A stretch of 64,000 bases of DNA from Bufo bufo. Taxonomy: Eukaryota; Chordata; Amphibia; Anura; Bufonidae. The stretch spans positions 107,234,644 through 107,298,643 of the forward strand of contig NC_053391.1 of NCBI RefSeq assembly GCF_905171765.1, in the 5' to 3' direction. The notes under the pieces were generated by a model. It was not told the DNA's origin. It was given only the letters and a program-made list of their open reading frames with translations, and ran no database searches. A program made the translations under genes and the position numbers. Of this stretch, positions 11,252 to 21,658 are shown piece by piece; position 1 is the stretch's first letter; each line of letters begins with the position of its first letter.

Positions 11252-11603
11252 GTTTCACTCTCGGTGTGAAAAATTCTCTCTCTCAGCTAGGGACTTTTAT
11301 AAATACCTCCAGATCCGGCAAGTAATCCAGGGTCTACGCCCCACAGGGTGCGGTTGCAGGGGAACTTTATACCATGTGTTATGGCAATGTCCTATTATAC
11401 AAAGTTACTGGTCAGCATATCGTGACTTGCTGACCCGAACACTCCCCATTAAGATTAATTGGAAGCCACAACTGGTATTGTTATTCGTAGGAGTCGATCT
11501 CCTGCCATCCTCTTACAGGCAGTTTCTTTGTATATTTTGTATCACAGCAAAATTGGTGTTGCTGAGGAGATGGAAAACTCCAGATGTACCGCCTCTTAAT
11601 TAG
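11252..11603 (+). pseudogene. LINE ORF2, C-terminal part 2
   Basis: This is the last portion of the L1/Tx1-like ORF2. It contains the cysteine/histidine-rich block typical of these LINEs: CGCRGTLYHVLWQCP followed by IQSYW. It ends with the stop at 11601-11603. The remaining ~430 bases to 12032 are the 3' untranslated region, ending in an A-rich tail with AATAAA at 12015-12020. Confidence 0.8.
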
Positions 11604-12032
11604 TGACTTAATCACCGCTCTTAATAATACATATACATATGAGAAGATTATCTCGTTGGGAAAAGGTGGTTTTACCAAATTTCAGTTGCACTGGGCCTCC
11701 TGGGCGCGGTCCCCCTTATGCTCCTCCCCGTAACTTACTCTGTCCCACTAAGTAAAACTGGATAGGTTATTTCGTGGACGTGGGATGCTAGGTAGTCCTC
11801 CATTTTGGGATCTGGTCTAGAGCTGGCGTAAGCAGGCACCACTTTGATTTGTAACACAGCTATTTATCAGGCAATAGTTTTATGTAAATTGTGTTTCCTT
11901 TGTTGATTTTGTGCTTCTATGTTTCCCCGAAGCACTGTTTGTAATATGTCTTAAACAATGTAAAAGCTTTGGGTAATCCCCGGATTCTGTACCTATTTGT
12001 ATATTGAAAATGGAAATAAAAACTATTGAAAC

Positions 12033-12400
12033 AAAATGGATTAAGGCAAAGTGGAAAACTGTTCTCTGGTCAGATGAATCAAATTTTAGAATTCTATTTG
12101 GAAACCACGGACGCTGTGTCCTGTGAACTCAAGAGAAGAGAAACTGTACAGCTTTTTAGTGCACAGCTCAAAAGCCTGCATCTATGATGGTATGGGGGGC
12201 AGTAATGGAGATAACATGGGCAGCTTACACCTCTGAAAAGGTGCTATCAATGCTGAACAGTATATAGAGGTTTTAGAACATCATAAGCTCCTATCCAGAG
12301 AAAGTCTCTTTCAGTAAAGGCCTTGCATATTTCAGCAAGACAATGCTAAGCAACATAATACATCCATCACAATAGCATGGCCCCACCTGGGGTCATATGA
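12033..12400 (+). mobile_element. Tc1-like transposon remnant, piece 4 (catalytic domain)
   Basis: This is the catalytic part of the Tc1-like transposase whose earlier pieces lie at 1209, 3482 and 4360. In one frame it reads KTVLWSDESNFRILFGNHGR, which includes the first catalytic aspartate. Further on there are matches to MVWG and to FQQDNA (here degraded). Stops and shifts are frequent. Similarity fades near 12400, before the third catalytic residue. Confidence 0.75.
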
Positions 12401-13280
12401 TCTTCTGCCGTTATCTTTCCTGCACTGTCTCCCTCACTAGTATGCTTAATTTTAAATGCAGCAGGCGTCACTTTGCAAGTAGATTTTTTATGAACAAATA
12501 CAAATTACTTAGAATTGATTTAGTTATCTATAATAAGAACCCGCCTTCTAATTGGCTCCTGCACCAGGAAGAAACGATACTTTATTTACTAAAACTTTAT
12601 GGGATCCATATCTGGGATACAAGTCTCCCATAACAACTTCCTGACTGTGATTTGCTGTCTCCCCTGTTGGCTGTCCAACGTCTGCAGTCCAAGACCTTGG
12701 AACACACTTTCGGAGACACATTTGACTAGAGGAGATATAATGCCACAAGATACAGATGCCACAAGGGCTTCTCTAATGTGCCCTGCAAACAAACCAGGAG
12801 GCTGCCGTCTTTCCACTGCCACACTCTGCCAGTCGATCTTCAGTTGGTTGTCTGTGGTCAAGCCATTTTCCAGGTGCTCTGAACCACATTCTTGTTTGCT
12901 ATACACAGAACCTCTGGTCACACATGCACCTTCATAATCCACACACACTTTATGCTCAACTGAGTTGTCTTCCCTCAGAAATAGTTCTCCTTCTGTGCCT
13001 TCGGATAGGCTACATCATCACCATTTGTTTACTGTACTCTAGACTGAAGAAGTCCTTTAAATGGTTCAGGTCAACTGTATATTGGGTCTTCAGGACCAGA
13101 CACATTTTATCCATTTTTAGTATGTGTTAATTTAGGTCTCTAATAATTGTAGGTAGGGACATATAAGGACAGTGAGCCCTGACCTGGAACCCAGTCCACT
13201 TTCCCTACCTACAGTACTTGCAGTTCAAGCCCTACTGAGGTGCAGGGACAGATAAATACCAAGAGAGAAAAACTTCCTGT
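12401..13280. other. No gene recognised
   Basis: About 880 bases without a recognisable gene or element. Two overlapping 112-119 codon frames at 12589-12948, on opposite strands, have no motif and mirror each other, so I treat them as chance. A short inverted repeat (GTAGGTAGGGAC near 13150 with TCCCTACCTAC near 13202) may mark a small unclassified MITE. Confidence 0.4.
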
Positions 13281-13576
13281 GCATCATACCATCTAGCACA
13301 AAACAAAAATGGAGTGTGGGGTATCTGACTTTGACAGAACATGCGCTAGAATGCGGACTTGAATGTCCTTATAGGTGAAATAAAATTAAACATAAATATG
13401 TATCAAATTATATAGTATAAATTATGATGGGCTACATACGAATAAAATGGAACATATACCGCTGATCAGGAACCCATTTGAGGTTGGCAGGGAACCTCCA
13501 GTTGTCAGCCGGTGGTTACGCCTCCCATTGGGCAAAGTCTAAACACGGGGCATATTCAGTGTCCCGAGAGAAGACC
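13281..13576 (+). repeat. Left inverted arm of Penelope-like element 1
   Basis: Pairs with 15177-15446 in inverse orientation. The match is diverged, with several indels in the A/T-rich middle, but the outer part (ACCATCTAGC...) and the inner part (CCCGAGAGAAGACC) are well conserved. Confidence 0.8.
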
Positions 13577-14636
13577 AGTTTTTCTTAACATGATTGATCC
13601 TGAGGTGAAATTTACATTAACTTCTTCACATTTGGAGATCACTTTCCTGGATGTCATTGTGAGAAATGTTAATGGCTCTCTCTACACCGATTTATACGTG
13701 AAGGCTACCGATAAGAACACCCTTCTCAGATATGACAGTAATCACCCAAAACCCATGCTGAGATCTTTGCCCTTCAGTCAATTACTTAGAGTTAGGAGGA
13801 TTGTACAGGATGATGAAAGAGTTAAAGAGAGACTAATTACTATGGGCGGCAAATTTACCCAGAGGGGTTCTCCCAAAAGATTAGTCCAACATCATATCAA
13901 TAATGTGGGTTCTCTACCTAGACAAACCCTATTGCAGAAAGACACATCGACAAACACAGGCAAGGTACCGTATACCCTTTGTCTCTAAATACTCTCTAAA
14001 CCGTGAAAGGATTGGTCACATTCTCAAAAACCATTGGCCAATCCTAGGCAGCCATTTTAAAACTCTCTCTGAGTTTAATGCACCTCCCTTAATGTCATAT
14101 CACTGGACCTTCAACTTGTAAGACCAGTTGGTACATGCGGACATAGGCACCACTAAACAATCATTTAGATCCTACTTTGGGTCCACCAGAGTAGGATGTT
14201 TTTCCTGCCATAATTGGGTTAATTGTCCCTTAATGATAAGAGGGTCTGAATTATTGCATCCTAGTACAGCTAAAAACTTTAAGATCAAAGATTATCTTAC
14301 TTGTGATTCTACATATGTAGTATATTTACTAGAATGCCCTTGCCATCTCCTTTATGTAGGAGAAACCACTTGGGATGTAAAAACTAGACTCAATCCACAT
14401 ACAGTAGGTACACGATTTGTGAAAAGAGATTGGATTTACCCATCTCCAAACACTTTACAGAAAGCAAACATCATGAGAAAGACCTCAGATTTCGTATAAT
14501 TGATCACGTTGCGATGCCCAGACGAGGTGGTGATAGAATGGCTCTCCTTAAACAGAGGGAAATCTATTCGATTTATCATTTGCAGACATTGAAAGCAAAA
14601 GGTTTATATGTAGAGGGTGCCACATTTAGGGTGCCT
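13577..14636 (+). pseudogene. Penelope-like RT end and GIY-YIG endonuclease, frameshifted
   Basis: The reading begins inside the reverse transcriptase thumb region: LEITFLDVIV, then KNTLLRYDSNHPKPMLRSLP, which parallels the same region of the element at 62.4 kb. A frameshift near 13930 moves the reading on, and a stop near 14119 is followed by DQLVHADIGTTK. The endonuclease signature is VVYLLECPCHLLYVGET (GIY-YIG-type core) near 14320. A last shift near 14480 gives the closing HHEKDLRFRIIDHV block and a stop at about 14637. Such endonucleases nick the target for integration. No functional product is possible. Confidence 0.8.
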
Positions 14637-15176
14637 TAATTCACCTGAAGATTGCGATTTAGTTGCTCTTCCCCTTCCTCTCCGTGCTGTTATGAGCAGA
14701 ATAGTGCTTTACATACTCAAATATATTTCTTTATTAATCTCTTCTTTTTTTCTTCTTCTCTTCTGATTTTAGGAGAGATCGTTTTTCAAGATATTGGACC
14801 TTATATTAGAGGATGCCACCCCCCATGGATGCCATTCATTTACCTTATTTTTTTGATGTTTACCATCTGGGATCATATACAATTAATTAAATGTTATTCT
14901 ATTTATTTTTTCACGACATTGTCAATGTATAGATTATTTTATATGCATTCTTTTTTTCTCACACGATTTGCAAGGAACATCATTGGGTTGGGTTGGTGCC
15001 TTGCGACAATCATAAAGTGCCACTTGTCACTTCTCCCTCATTTGGAGTTGGGTCCTCAGTACGCCACCTGTGGTTCATAACTCCTAGTTTCCTCACACAT
15101 GGTCACATTTGAATTTATACATTTGATTAGTTATAGCCTCTAACTCTTGTACTCAAGTGAATTCCCTAGGGAGCAG

Positions 15177-15446
15177 GTCTTCTCTCGGGACACTGAATAT
15201 GCCCCGTGTTTAGACTTTGCCCAGTGTGGGGTGTGACCACCAGCTGACAACCGGAGGTTCCATGCCAACCTCAAACGGGTTCCTGATCGTCGGTATATGT
15301 TCTATTTTATTCGTATGAGGCTCATCAGAATTTATAATTAAATTTTATTTCACTTAGGACATTCAAGTCCGCGTTCTAGCGCATTCTCTGTCAATGTCGG
15401 CGATACCCCACACTCCATCTTTGTTTTGGGCTAGATGGTAGGATGC
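15177..15446 (-). repeat. Right inverted arm of Penelope-like element 1
   Basis: This is the inverse partner of 13281-13576, starting GGTCTTCTCTCGGGAC and ending in the complement of the left-hand ACCATCTAGC block. Confidence 0.8.
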
Positions 15447-15930
15447 AACCTACGAATGTATGTTTTGAATTATATTCACCTAAAATACACTGATCAATTT
15501 AATTCACAATATGGATTATTACACTTTTACATATGTTTTTTTACTTTTGGTTTCAAAGATTGTAATCAAGATCGCTGATTTACATTTGAATTATGTGATT
15601 TCTATTTTTTCACATGAATATTTCTTACAAAATCATGTTTTTATGTTAATTGTTATTCTCATCATGAAATCACATTGTAATTATGTACACCTGTTGATAC
15701 ACCTTTATATGATGGACTGAGCACTATGGTCATTGCTTGACAAAGGCTCCATTGATTTGAGCGGAAACGTTGCATGAGTGAATAATGGAGTCTATGTTAT
15801 CTTTTTCATACCGGAGTGCTGCCTACTATTTTTCACTTATATATGTAAAATAGCTAAAGGACCCAACTTCGCTCGGGTATATTTAATCTATTTCATTTAA
15901 TGTTTGTGTGTGTCATTAAAAGAGATCAAC
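15447..15930. other. A/T-rich segment with a Penelope-type tail motif
   Basis: No coding sequence is recognised. Near 15736-15768 lies the block described separately as hammerhead-like, which often stands near the ends of Penelope-like elements. The segment may be the outer end of element 1 or part of another copy. Confidence 0.4.
15736..15768 (+). ncRNA. Hammerhead-like motif, degenerate first core block
   Basis: CTTGACAAAG (15736-15745) is followed by a helix GCTC/GAGC (15746-15749 with 15759-15762) and the intact block GAAAC (15764-15768). Compared with the hammerhead core CUGANGA, the first block has C-to-U and G-to-A differences. The order and spacing resemble those at 3025 and near 9157. 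Confidence 0.4.
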
Positions 15931-16095
15931 AGCATCCACTATAACAGTGACATCTACAGCAACCGCAGCCTTAAAAGTGACCTCCATAGCCCCCCACCCC
16001 TTAACACTGACCCCTCCCACAGTGCCCGTCTCCTTAAAATGGGACCTCCACAGCAGCCCACCCCCTTAACTGTGACCTCCACTGCAGCCTGCCCC
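15931..16095. repeat. Degenerate minisatellite, left part
   Basis: About five imperfect ~33-bp units of the form GTGACCTCCACAGC...CCCTTAA. The array is cut by the hAT-like element at 16096 and resumes at 16729. Confidence 0.7.
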
Positions 16096-16728
16096 TAGGG
16101 TGGCCAGAGGTCCAGTTTTAGGCCGGACAGTCCGGCTTTCAGACTCCCTGTCCTCCGTCAGGCTCAGGGCTTGGATGGACACAGGGATGACCTTTTGAAC
16201 AGCTCACTCTCAGACAGCAGCACTGTACCTAGAAGTTGAATTTTAAGTTCATTTTTCAATCCTTGTCGGCTGAGGAGTGGGAGGGGGTGTGGCCCAACTG
16301 GATTTAGGGTGTGTTCTTTTGAACAGCTCATTCTAAGACAGCAGCACTGTGCTGTATTGAGGGTGAGCTGCAGGAAGAAAGTCACAGTCCCTCCCACCTC
16401 TGCAGATGACAGAAGTTGATTTTTAACTTCATTTTTCAATCCCTGTCGGCTGAGGATTAGGAGGGGCATGGCCTAACCGGATTGGGGTGTGTCCTTTTAA
16501 ACAGCTCACTCTAAGACAGCAGCACTGTGCTGTCTTGAGTGAGAGCTGCAGGAAGAAAGTCACTGTCCCTCCCACCTCTGCTGCTGACAGAAGATGATTT
16601 TTCCAATCGACTGTTAGCTGAGGAGTGGAGGGGGCGTGGTCTAACCAGATCGGGGGGCATGGCTTAATGGGACCTGGGGAACGGGGTTTTAAGTCCGTCT
16701 TTTCAGTGTTGCCTAAATGGCCACCCTA
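16096..16728. mobile_element. hAT-like MITE with perfect 8-bp duplication and internal tandem units
   Basis: The ends TAGGGTGGCC and GGCCACCCTA are inverse to each other and flanked by CCTGCCCC on both sides (16088-16095 and 16729-16736), as expected for hAT transposition. The interior holds about three tandem copies of a ~175-bp unit that begin near 16190, 16314 and 16490 with TTTTGAACAGCTCA-like sequence; the first is shortened. No transposase is encoded. The 101-codon minus-strand frame at 16164-16469 follows this tandem structure and is not a gene. Confidence 0.85.
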
Positions 16729-16795
16729 CCTGCCCCCTGAACTGTGACCTCCACAGCACTCTGCTCCCTTAACAGTGTCATTCACAGCTATTAAA
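16729..16795. repeat. Degenerate minisatellite, right part
   Basis: Two more units of the GTGACCTCCACAGC array after the hAT-like insertion. The first bases, CCTGCCCC, are the duplicated target. Confidence 0.65.
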
Positions 16796-16844
16796 GAAGA
16801 CCTTTCATGCGATTTTATTAAGGGAGATGAATACATAAGATAAT

Positions 16845-17737
16845 ATAAGATAAGATGCCTTTATTGTCACTGTACAATACAATGTAATACAATGTACAAT
16901 ACAATGAAATGTTGTTTGGAGCAATCCTAGATGCCATGGACAGAGGAACAAGAACTGACATTTAAACTAAAGCATTACACTATAAAAAAAAAAAAACATT
17001 GCACTAGAAAGCATTACTATTCACAGTTCACAGCATATATATAGCAAGAGCAAAGTAGGAAGTGCTTATGAGTATATATACACACTGATCAGACACCACT
17101 GCAGACAAGAGATCATCATGGGTTCATGAATGCAGCAGTCACTTTCAGTCTGTGGTAGTTTCTATCCTAGGAAGGGGCAATAATCTCTGAGCATTTAGGA
17201 GACTGATTGTTTTGGGGTAAAAGCTGTTCTTCAGCCTAGGGGTTCGGGCATGTAGGGCTCTAAGACGCCTACCAGAGGGTAAGGGAATGAAAAGGCTGTG
17301 GCTGGGGTGAGTTGGATCCCCGCAGATCATTTTTGCCCTGTTGCTGCAGCGAGCAGTGAAGATGTCATCCAGTGATGGTAACTGAGTACCAGTGATTCTG
17401 CCAGCCATTCTGATGATGCGCTTGAGGGTCTTCTTGTCCTCAGAAGAGCAGCCGGAGTACCACACTGTAATGCAGTATGTGATAACAGATTCTATGGTGC
17501 ACCTGTAAAAATTGACTAGCAGCTGTTTTGGGAGTTGTGCTTTCTTCAGACTCCTCAGAAAATAAAGCCTCTGAAGGCCTTTTTTGGACTAATATGAACT
17601 CCCAAGAATCTGAAACTTTGAACTATCTCCACGTTTCCACCATTAATGCTAATGGGATGGTGTCCATTTTGTTTCTTCTTCCTAAAATCCTGAATTAGCT
17701 CCTTTGTTTTCTTGGTATTGAGTATGAGGTACCTGTA
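16845..17737 (-). mobile_element. L2-type LINE, 3' end fragment
   Basis: Read on the minus strand, this carries the end of a LINE ORF2 and its 3' tail. The clearest piece, at 17145-17465, reads MWYSGCSSEDKKTLKRIIR and later DPTHPSHSLFIPLPSGRR and RTPRLKNSFYPKTI, a pattern I know from the C-terminus of L2/Rex1-type LINEs. Upstream, to about 17735, weaker matches such as TKELIQDFRKK and SINGGNVE belong to the region after the polymerase. The copy is 5'-truncated with internal stops. Confidence 0.8.
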
Positions 17738-18215
17738 CTTGAGAAACCTGGAATGCTATGGATGGGAACCACATTGTCTTCAGTAATGAATCGATGCTCT
17801 GTTTGGGATACGATGATGGTCAGGTTTGAGTATAGAGGCCTCATGGTGAGCGCTCCAATCCTGCCTTTGCTGTGAAGTGACACACTGCCCCAACTGCTGG
17901 TGTGATAATTTAGCCATTGCATACTACAGTATAAAAGGTCACCCCTGGTATTGATACAAGGGACACTAACAGCTCAGTGATATGTGCAGGACATCCTGCA
18001 GCCAAATGTGTTGCATCTCATGGCAGGGCTTTCAACTGGCATTTTTCAGCAGGAAAATGCTGGCCCACACACAGCAAGGGTTTCCCAGGAATCTCTCTGC
18101 CAGATTGCAATACTTTCTTGTCCCACCCGGTTGCCAGATTTCTCAACAATTGAGCATTTATGGGACCCCATACTCTGGAGGAGCTTGGTGCATATAAATG
18201 CACCTGTCTCCACCG
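17738..18215 (+). pseudogene. Tc1-like transposase remnant, second family
   Basis: A decayed catalytic domain of a Tc1-like transposase. Recognisable parts are HDILQP-like (QDILQPNVLHLM), FQQENAGPHTARVSQ (position of the second catalytic aspartate, here changed to Glu in the QQDN motif) and FSTIEHLWD with the last catalytic Glu. Upstream of ~17980 the match is broken by stops. The family differs from the other Tc1 copies in the window. Confidence 0.75.
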
Positions 18216-18683
18216 CTAGCGATCAGCAGATTATTGGGAAGAAACGCTTCTTTCCTGTTAATCTGCTTGTATATCGTCCCATGTAAAGGGACCTTAACAC
18301 CTTTGCTACCAGCGGCGTACATGTAAACATGCAGCAGGCTCCATGCCCAGTGGGTCTCAGCTGTTTCAACAGCAGAGAACCGCGGTTAATGATCGCGACC
18401 GGCAATAATGCCGATCGCGGTCATTAAATCCTTTAGATGCCGTGATTGCGCTCCTGGGCTTCTTACCGGCATCCTCTGCATCCAAATGAGGATGCTGGTA
18501 ATTTATTTCAATGTGCTGGGTATCGCTGAAGAGACCCAGGGTATTAAATCTGCAATTCTTATTTTGGTCAGGAGGTGGCAGGCCAACATAAGAAATTAGC
18601 AATTCTGAACAATTAATGGATCTAAAAAAAGCCATGATTGCTCATATATATATTTTTTTAATGGATTTTATAAGCTCAAAGAC
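18216..18683. other. No gene; unclassified repeat with palindrome
   Basis: No coding sequence. A short palindrome lies near 18383-18424 (GCGGTTAATGATCGCGACCGG against its inverse CCGATCGCGGTCATTAA). This looks like a dispersed non-coding repeat, but I cannot name it. Confidence 0.35.
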
Positions 18684-18837
18684 ATAGTAACATAGTATAT
18701 AAGGCCAAAAAAGACATATGTCCCTCCAGTTCGGCCATTTAGGAAGGCAAAGAAAAAAAAAAGTGAGGTAGAAGCCAATTGTCCCCACTTAAGGGGGAAA
18801 AATTCCTTCCCGACTCCAATAAGGCAATCAGAATAAC

Positions 18838-19606
18838 TCACTGGATCAACAACCCCTCTCTAGTAGCTATATCCTGTAATATTATTACACTCCAGAAATT
18901 CATCCAAGCCCCTCTGAATTCTTTTATTGTACTCACCATCACCACCTCCTTCCATAGTCTCACTGCTCTTACCGTAAAGAATCCTTTTCTATGTTTGTGT
19001 ACAAATCTTCTTTCCTCCAAACGCAGAGGGTGTCCCCTCATCACAGTCACAATCCTGGGGATAAATAGATGGTGGGAGAGATCTCTGTACTGTCCCCTGA
19101 TATATTTATACATAGTAATTAGATCTCCCCTCAGTCGTCTTTTTTCTAAAGTGAATAACCCTAATGTTGATAATTCTTCAGGGTACTGTAGTTGCCCCAT
19201 TCCAGTTATTACGTTAGTTGCGCTCGTCTGAACCCTCTCCAGCTCTTCTATGTCTCCCTTGTTCACAGGAGCCCAGAACTGTACACAGTACTCCATGTGT
19301 GGTCTGACTAGTGATTTGTAAAGTGGTAGGACTATGTTCTCATCACGGGCATCAATGCCCCTTTTGATACAACCCATTATCTTTATTGGTCTTGGCAGCA
19401 GCTGCCTGACACTGGTTTTTACTGCTTAGTTTGCGGTTTATTAAAATTCCTAGGTCCTTTTCTATGTCAGTGTTACCCAGTGTTTTACCATTTAGTATGT
19501 ACGGGTGACTTGCATTATTCCTTCCCATGTGCATAACCTTACATTTGTCAGTGTTAAACCTCATCTGCCACTTCTCTGCCCAAGCCTCTAATCTATCCAG
19601 ATCCAT
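18838..19606 (-). pseudogene. CR1 ORF2, region after the polymerase
   Basis: Two overlapping open frames cover the C-terminal third of ORF2. The upper one (19352-19606) reads LDRLEAWAEKWQMRFNTDKC and KTLGNTDIEKDLGILI; the lower one (18838-19377) reads RDENIVLPLYKSLVRPHM followed by EYCVQFWAPVNKGDIEELER. A frameshift near 19370 separates them. These segments are the thumb and tail that follow the catalytic FADD in CR1 and L2 LINEs. Confidence 0.85.
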
Positions 19607-20330
19607 CTGTAGCTGTAAAGTGTCCTCTTCAGTGTTAATTACTTTACACAGTTTAGTGTCATCTGCAAAAATTTATATTTTACTGTGCAAGACTTCTAAA
19701 AGATCATTAATAAATATATTGAAGAGAATAGGGCCCAATACTGACCCCTGAGTTACTCCGCTAGTGACAGTCACCCAATCTGAGTGTGTACCATTAATAA
19801 CCACCCTCTGTTTGCTATCATTGAGCCAGTTACTTACCCACATACAGAAGTTTTCTCCCAGACGGAGCATTCTCATTTTATATACTAACCATTTATGTGG
19901 TACAGTGTCAAATTCTTTGGAGAAGTCCAGATATACGACATCCATCGATTCACCACTGTCAAGTCTAGAATTTACCTCCTCATAGAAACTGAATAAATTA
20001 GTTTGACATGACAGATCCCTCATGAAGCCATGCTGATATGATGTTATTTGCTTGTTTTCATTGAGATACTCCAAGATAGCATCTCTTAGAAAACCTTCAA
20101 ACTGTTTACCCACAACAGAAGTTAAACTTACCGGCCTATAGTTTCCATGGTCTGTTTTTGCACCCTTTTTGAATATTGGCACCACATTTGCTATGCGCCA
20201 ATCCTGTGGAACACTCTGTCAGTATAGAGTCTGTAAATATCAGAAATAAGGGTCTGGCTATGACATTACTTAATTCTCTTAGGATACGGGGGTGTATGCC
20301 ATCTGGTCCTGGCGATTTGTCCATTTTAAT
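19607..20330 (-). pseudogene. CR1 ORF2 reverse transcriptase, frameshifted
   Basis: The polymerase motifs are all visible: MDKSPGPDGIHPRILREL (20.3 kb), [57 protein letters not shown], and FADDTKL at about 19650 with the two catalytic aspartates. Frameshifts occur near 20180 and 19675. The polymerase copies element RNA at the nicked target. Catalytic residues are kept but the frame is not continuous. Confidence 0.88.
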
Positions 20331-20902
20331 CTTTTTAAGTCGCTGTTATACTTCTTCCTGGGTCAGACAGGACACTTTTAATGGGGAATTTACTTTTACA
20401 TTCTGCATTTCACCTGACAGTTTATTTTCCTCAGTGAATACAGTGGAGAAAAAAATAATTTAATAGCTTTGCTTTCTTCTCGTCCCTCTCTACAACTTCC
20501 CCCTCATTGCTCTGCAGTGGGCCGACACCTTCAGATTTATACTTTTTACCATTTATATAATTGAAGAACACTTTAGGGTTAGTTTTGCTCTCTTTGGTAA
20601 TTAATCTCTCGGTCTCTAGTTTGGCTGATTTTATTAGTTTTTTACATATTCTATTTCTTTCCTTATAGTTTTTCAGTGCTTTCTCGCTACCCTCCTGTTT
20701 TAGTGATTTAAATGCTTTCTTTTTGTCATTTATTGCTTTCTTTACAGCTCTATTTATATACATTGGTTTCTTCTTGTTTCTTAACCCTTTATTCCTATAA
20801 AGGTATGTACCTCTCACAATTAGATTATAGGATGCTTTTAAAAATATCCCATTTTGTGGCGGTATCTTTATTTTTGAGGACTTTGTCCCAGTTAGTTACA
20901 CC
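20331..20902 (-). pseudogene. CR1 ORF2 linker between endonuclease and polymerase
   Basis: A Lys-rich region reading RGTYLYRNKGLRNKKKP near 20.8 kb and TNPKVFFNYINGKKY near 20.55 kb, typical of the connector in CR1/L2 ORF2. The upstream edge is the MITE at 20905-21656; one stop lies near 20820. Confidence 0.8.
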
Positions 20903-20904
20903 TA

Positions 20905-21656
20905 AGGCCTCTTTCACGCTTGCGTTGTCCGGATCCAGCATGTACTCCACTTGCCGGAATTACACTCCGGATCCGGAAAAACGCAAGTGTACTGAAAGCA
21001 TTTGAAGACGGAACCGTCTTCAAAATGCTTTCAGTGTTACTATGGCACCCAGGACGCTATTAAAGTCCTGGTTGCCATAGTAGGAGCGGGGAGCGGGGGA
21101 GCAGTATACTTACAGTCCGTGCGGCTCCCGGGGCGCTCCAGAATGACGTCAGAGCGCCCCATGCGCATGGATGACGTGTCCAATGCGATCACATGATCCA
21201 TGCGCTTGGGGCGCCCTGACGTCACTCTGGAGCGCCTGGGGAGCCGCACGGACGGTAAGTATGCTGCTCTCCCGCTCCCCGCTCCACTTTACCATGGCTG
21301 CCAGGACTTTAGCGTCCCGGCAGCCATGGTAACCATTCAGAAAAAGCTAAATGTCGGCTCCGGCAATGCGCCGAAACGACGTTTAGCTTAAGGCCGGATC
21401 CGGATCAATGCCTTTCAATGGGCATTAATTCCGGATCCGGCATTGCGGCAAGTGTTCCGGATTTTTGGCCGGAGCAAAAAGCACAGCATGCTGCGCTATT
21501 TTCTCCGGCCAAAAAACGTTCCGTTCCGGAACTGAAGACAGGATTTCTCTCCATTCAGAATGCATTAGGATAAAACTGATCAGGATTCTTCCGGCATAGA
21601 GCCCCGACGACGGAACTCTATGCCGGAAGACAAGAACGCAGGTGTGAAAGAGCCCT
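20905..21656. mobile_element. MITE with TA duplication, long internal palindrome
   Basis: The ends AGGCCTCTTTCAC and GTGTGAAAGAGCCCT are inverse to each other and flanked by TA (20903-20904 and 21657-21658). Taking the element out with one TA leaves the CR1 frame open across the junction. This fixes the borders and makes a 2-bp duplication, as in Tc1/mariner-type MITEs, the best reading. The centre, 21080-21290, is a second large palindrome around 21180 with GC-rich arms (GGGGCGCTCC...). There is no transposase. RNA from it would form a long hairpin. Confidence 0.85.
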
Positions 21657-21658
21657 TA

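Larger units (their letters stand above)
4561..12032 (+). mobile_element. L1/Tx1-like LINE, near full length, disrupted
   Basis: A non-LTR retrotransposon with a G-rich 5' start, an ORF1, an ORF2 with endonuclease and reverse transcriptase, a C-terminal ORF2 tail and an A-rich 3' end. It is flanked by a 13-bp duplication that matches at 11 of 13 bases (4549-4561 and 12033-12045) and lies inside a Tc1-like transposase. Two later insertions split it: a palindromic element at 8920-10261 and a solo LTR at 10723-11251. Without these inserts its length would be about 5.6 kb, a normal size for the clade. Several frameshifts show it is dead. Confidence 0.85.
13281..15446 (+). mobile_element. Penelope-like element 1, 5'-truncated, between inverted arms
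   Basis: The central part encodes the end of a Penelope-like reverse transcriptase and a GIY-YIG endonuclease. It is framed by two inverted arms, 13281-13576 and 15177-15446, which share long blocks such as GTCTAAACACGGGGCATATT with its complement. Penelope-like copies commonly carry terminal repeats in odd arrangements, including inverted ones, so the layout fits the class. The polymerase catalytic motifs are missing. Confidence 0.75.

Noticed and set aside
12589..12948. Two overlapping frames of 112-119 codons on opposite strands
   Set aside because: They mirror each other, have no domain and no supporting context.
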